Of a stretch of 24,692 nt of DNA, positions 23,754 through 24,692 are shown in pieces (positions within the stretch are counted from its first letter, which is position 1; each line of letters starts with the position of its first letter). Both the position numbers and the translations under genes were made by a program. This stretch comes from CAZGSV01 sp964528605 (GTDB lineage Bacteria > Armatimonadota > Zipacnadia > CAZGSV01). The stretch spans positions 1 through 24,692 of the forward strand of contig CAZGSV010000045.1 in NCBI GenBank assembly GCA_964528605.1. Direction: 5' to 3'. The notes under the pieces were generated by a model. It had not been told where the DNA came from. It searched no databases and was given only the letters and a program-made list of their open reading frames with translations.

Positions 23754-23782
23754 TTGACCGCGGGGGCTGCTCCCCCTAGGCT
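23754..23782 (+). promoter_or_regulatory. Promoter for csaB with an inverted repeat in the spacer
   Basis: TTGACC at 23754-23759, a 17-base spacer and TAGGCT at 23777-23782 face right toward csaB. The spacer contains GGGGG-CTGCT-CCCCC, an inverted repeat lying between the two polymerase contacts. Transcription should begin near 23789. Confidence 0.5.
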
Positions 23783-23786
23783 TTCT

Positions 23787-23800
23787 CAGCAGCGCTGCTG
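23787..23800. promoter_or_regulatory. 14-bp perfect palindrome at the csaB start site
   Basis: CAGCAGCGCTGCTG is a perfect 14-base palindrome that overlaps the predicted csaB transcription start and lies 14 bases before the ATG. It fits a dimeric repressor site. It could also pair as a leader hairpin, though with no loop. Confidence 0.45.
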
Positions 23801-23814
23801 CAACAGGCCCGCTG

Positions 23815-24692
23815 ATGCGCCTACTAATCTCAGGCTACTACGGCATGGGCAACCTCGGCGACGAGGCCGTGCTCGCCGGGCTGCTCGGCGAGTTGCGCCG
23901 CCAGGCGCCTGACTGGCAAGTCAAGGTGCTCTCAGGCAACCCGGCCGCAACCGAGAAGCAGCACGGAGTGGTGGCGGTGCCTCGGGCCTCATTGCGAAGT
24001 GTCTTCAGGGCGATCCGCGAGGCCGACATCGTCGTGAGCGGAGGCGGCGGGCTCTTCCAAGACGCCACCAGCCTTCGGTCTCTGCTGTACTACGCCGGCG
24101 TGCTTCACCTGGCCCGGCTTGCACGCAAGCGGACGGCCATTGTGGCCCAAAGCATCGGCCCCCTGCGCACCGGTCTGGCGCGCAGGCTCACCGCGACAGC
24201 CGCAGAGAAGGCCGACCTGGTCACCGTGCGCGACGAGCCCAGCGCCGCTCTGCTCAGAAGCATCGGGGTCAGGTGCCCGGTCGAGGTCACCGCCGATCCT
24301 GCGTTCCTAGTCGAGCCGGACGCCTCAGCGGCGGCGGAGCCAGCCGAGATGGCACTGTGCCTGAGGACGTGGCCGGGGGGCCAGGACGCGGTAGGCGCGG
24401 TCGTCGAGGGGGTAGGCCGTTGGCTGGCGGAAGAGGGCGGAACAGCCCTGGTTCTGCCCTTCCAGTCGCCGCAAGACGATGCCGTGGCCGGACAGGCCGC
24501 AGCCCGCCTCGGCGACAGAGCCAGAATTGTGCCGCTATATGGACATCCAGGGCTGGCTGCGGCTATAATGACCAAGGTACAAGTCGTTGTTGGAGCCAGG
24601 CTGCATGCGCTGATTCTGGCGTCGTCGGCTGCTGTGCCGTGGGTCGGGCTCGCGTACGACCCCAAGGTGCAAGGGCTGGCCTCGGCGGTAGG
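23815..24692 (+). CDS. csaB: Polysaccharide pyruvyl transferase CsaB, N-terminal part
   Basis: CsaB adds pyruvyl ketal groups to cell-wall polysaccharide, which in several phyla anchors S-layer proteins through SLH domains. The gene runs off the right edge with 292 codons visible and no stop. The start reads MRLLISGYYGMGNLGDEAVL, the family signature GYYG-x-GN-x-GDE. Further support comes from VKVLSGNPAATEKQHGV, DIVVSGGGGLFQDATS, IVAQSIGPL, the Asp-Glu in VTVRDEPSA, and VVGARLHALILAS near the edge, which carries the conserved Arg-Leu-His. ATG at 23815 is followed at once by homology; its ribosome-binding site is weak. It is divergent from the ACT-ROK-Ppx operon and carries its own promoter with palindromic elements. 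Confidence 0.93.
   Translation, partial: MRLLISGYYGMGNLGDEAVLAGLLGELRRQAPDWQVKVLSGNPAATEKQHGVVAVPRASLRSVFRAIREADIVVSGGGGLFQDATSLRSLLYYAGVLHLARLARKRTAIVAQSIGPLRTGLARRLTATAAEKADLVTVRDEPSAALLRSIGVRCPVEVTADPAFLVEPDASAAAEPAEMALCLRTWPGGQDAVGAVVEGVGRWLAEEGGTALVLPFQSPQDDAVAGQAAARLGDRARIVPLYGHPGLAAAIMTKVQVVVGARLHALILASSAAVPWVGLAYDPKVQGLASAV

Noticed and set aside
1..24692. CRISPR arrays, tRNA or rRNA genes, insertion sequences, phage genes or toxin-antitoxin pairs
   Set aside because: No regularly spaced repeats, transposase or integrase motifs, or tRNA-like arms were found by reading; every long stretch is accounted for by recognisable genes.

Overview
This is a 24.7 kb piece of a high-G+C bacterial chromosome with ordinary housekeeping content and no sign of phage, insertion sequences, CRISPR, tRNA or rRNA genes. 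The lineage cannot be fixed from sequence alone. The ATP synthase - murA - mreB/mbl order recalls Bacillus-type (Terrabacteria) chromosomes. The multi-pass membrane protein resembling the DUF6785/DUF6784 group, the CsaB pyruvyl transferase, lipoproteins and UPF0309-type SIS proteins together would fit Armatimonadota or a relative; that assignment is inference. Start codons are mixed: GTG for atpF, atpC, one SIS gene and the ACT gene, and TTG for atpD and the other SIS gene.

Layout. 1-5583 (+): the distal part of an F1Fo ATP synthase operon, atpE (3' end only), atpF, atpH, atpA, atpG, atpD, atpC, tightly packed. 5737-8060 (+): murA overlapping an mreB/mbl homologue (cell-wall precursor synthesis and cell shape). 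8045-9268 (-): a secreted M48 metalloprotease whose 3' end overlaps mreB. 9595-11499 (+): a large polytopic membrane protein. 11492-16113 (-): a four-gene block read as glycogen debranching enzyme (GH133 type), HEAT-repeat lipoprotein, SIS protein, SIS protein. 16275-17435 (+): M20 zinc deacylase. 17515-19422 (+): an unrecognised lipoprotein directly abutting a MtnX-like HAD phosphatase. 19535-21295 (-): an MsbA-like ABC exporter. 21443-23683 (-): ACT-domain regulator, ROK sugar kinase and Ppx/GppA phosphatase, read in that order. 23815-end (+): the 5' part of csaB, running off the window.

How they fit together. The left half is energy conservation plus peptidoglycan/cell-shape genes. The right half leans toward carbohydrate handling (glycogen debranching, sugar-phosphate SIS proteins, ROK kinase), phosphate or (p)ppGpp/polyphosphate turnover (Ppx/GppA) and the cell envelope (CsaB, ABC exporter, lipoproteins). 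The points most worth a second look are a one-residue deletion in the ATP synthase alpha signature, the debranching enzyme/HEAT lipoprotein/paired SIS operon, the novel lipoprotein + HAD pair, the ACT-ROK-Ppx operon, and palindromic elements embedded in the divergent csaB/ACT promoter region. I did not find a clearly new defence or mobile system.
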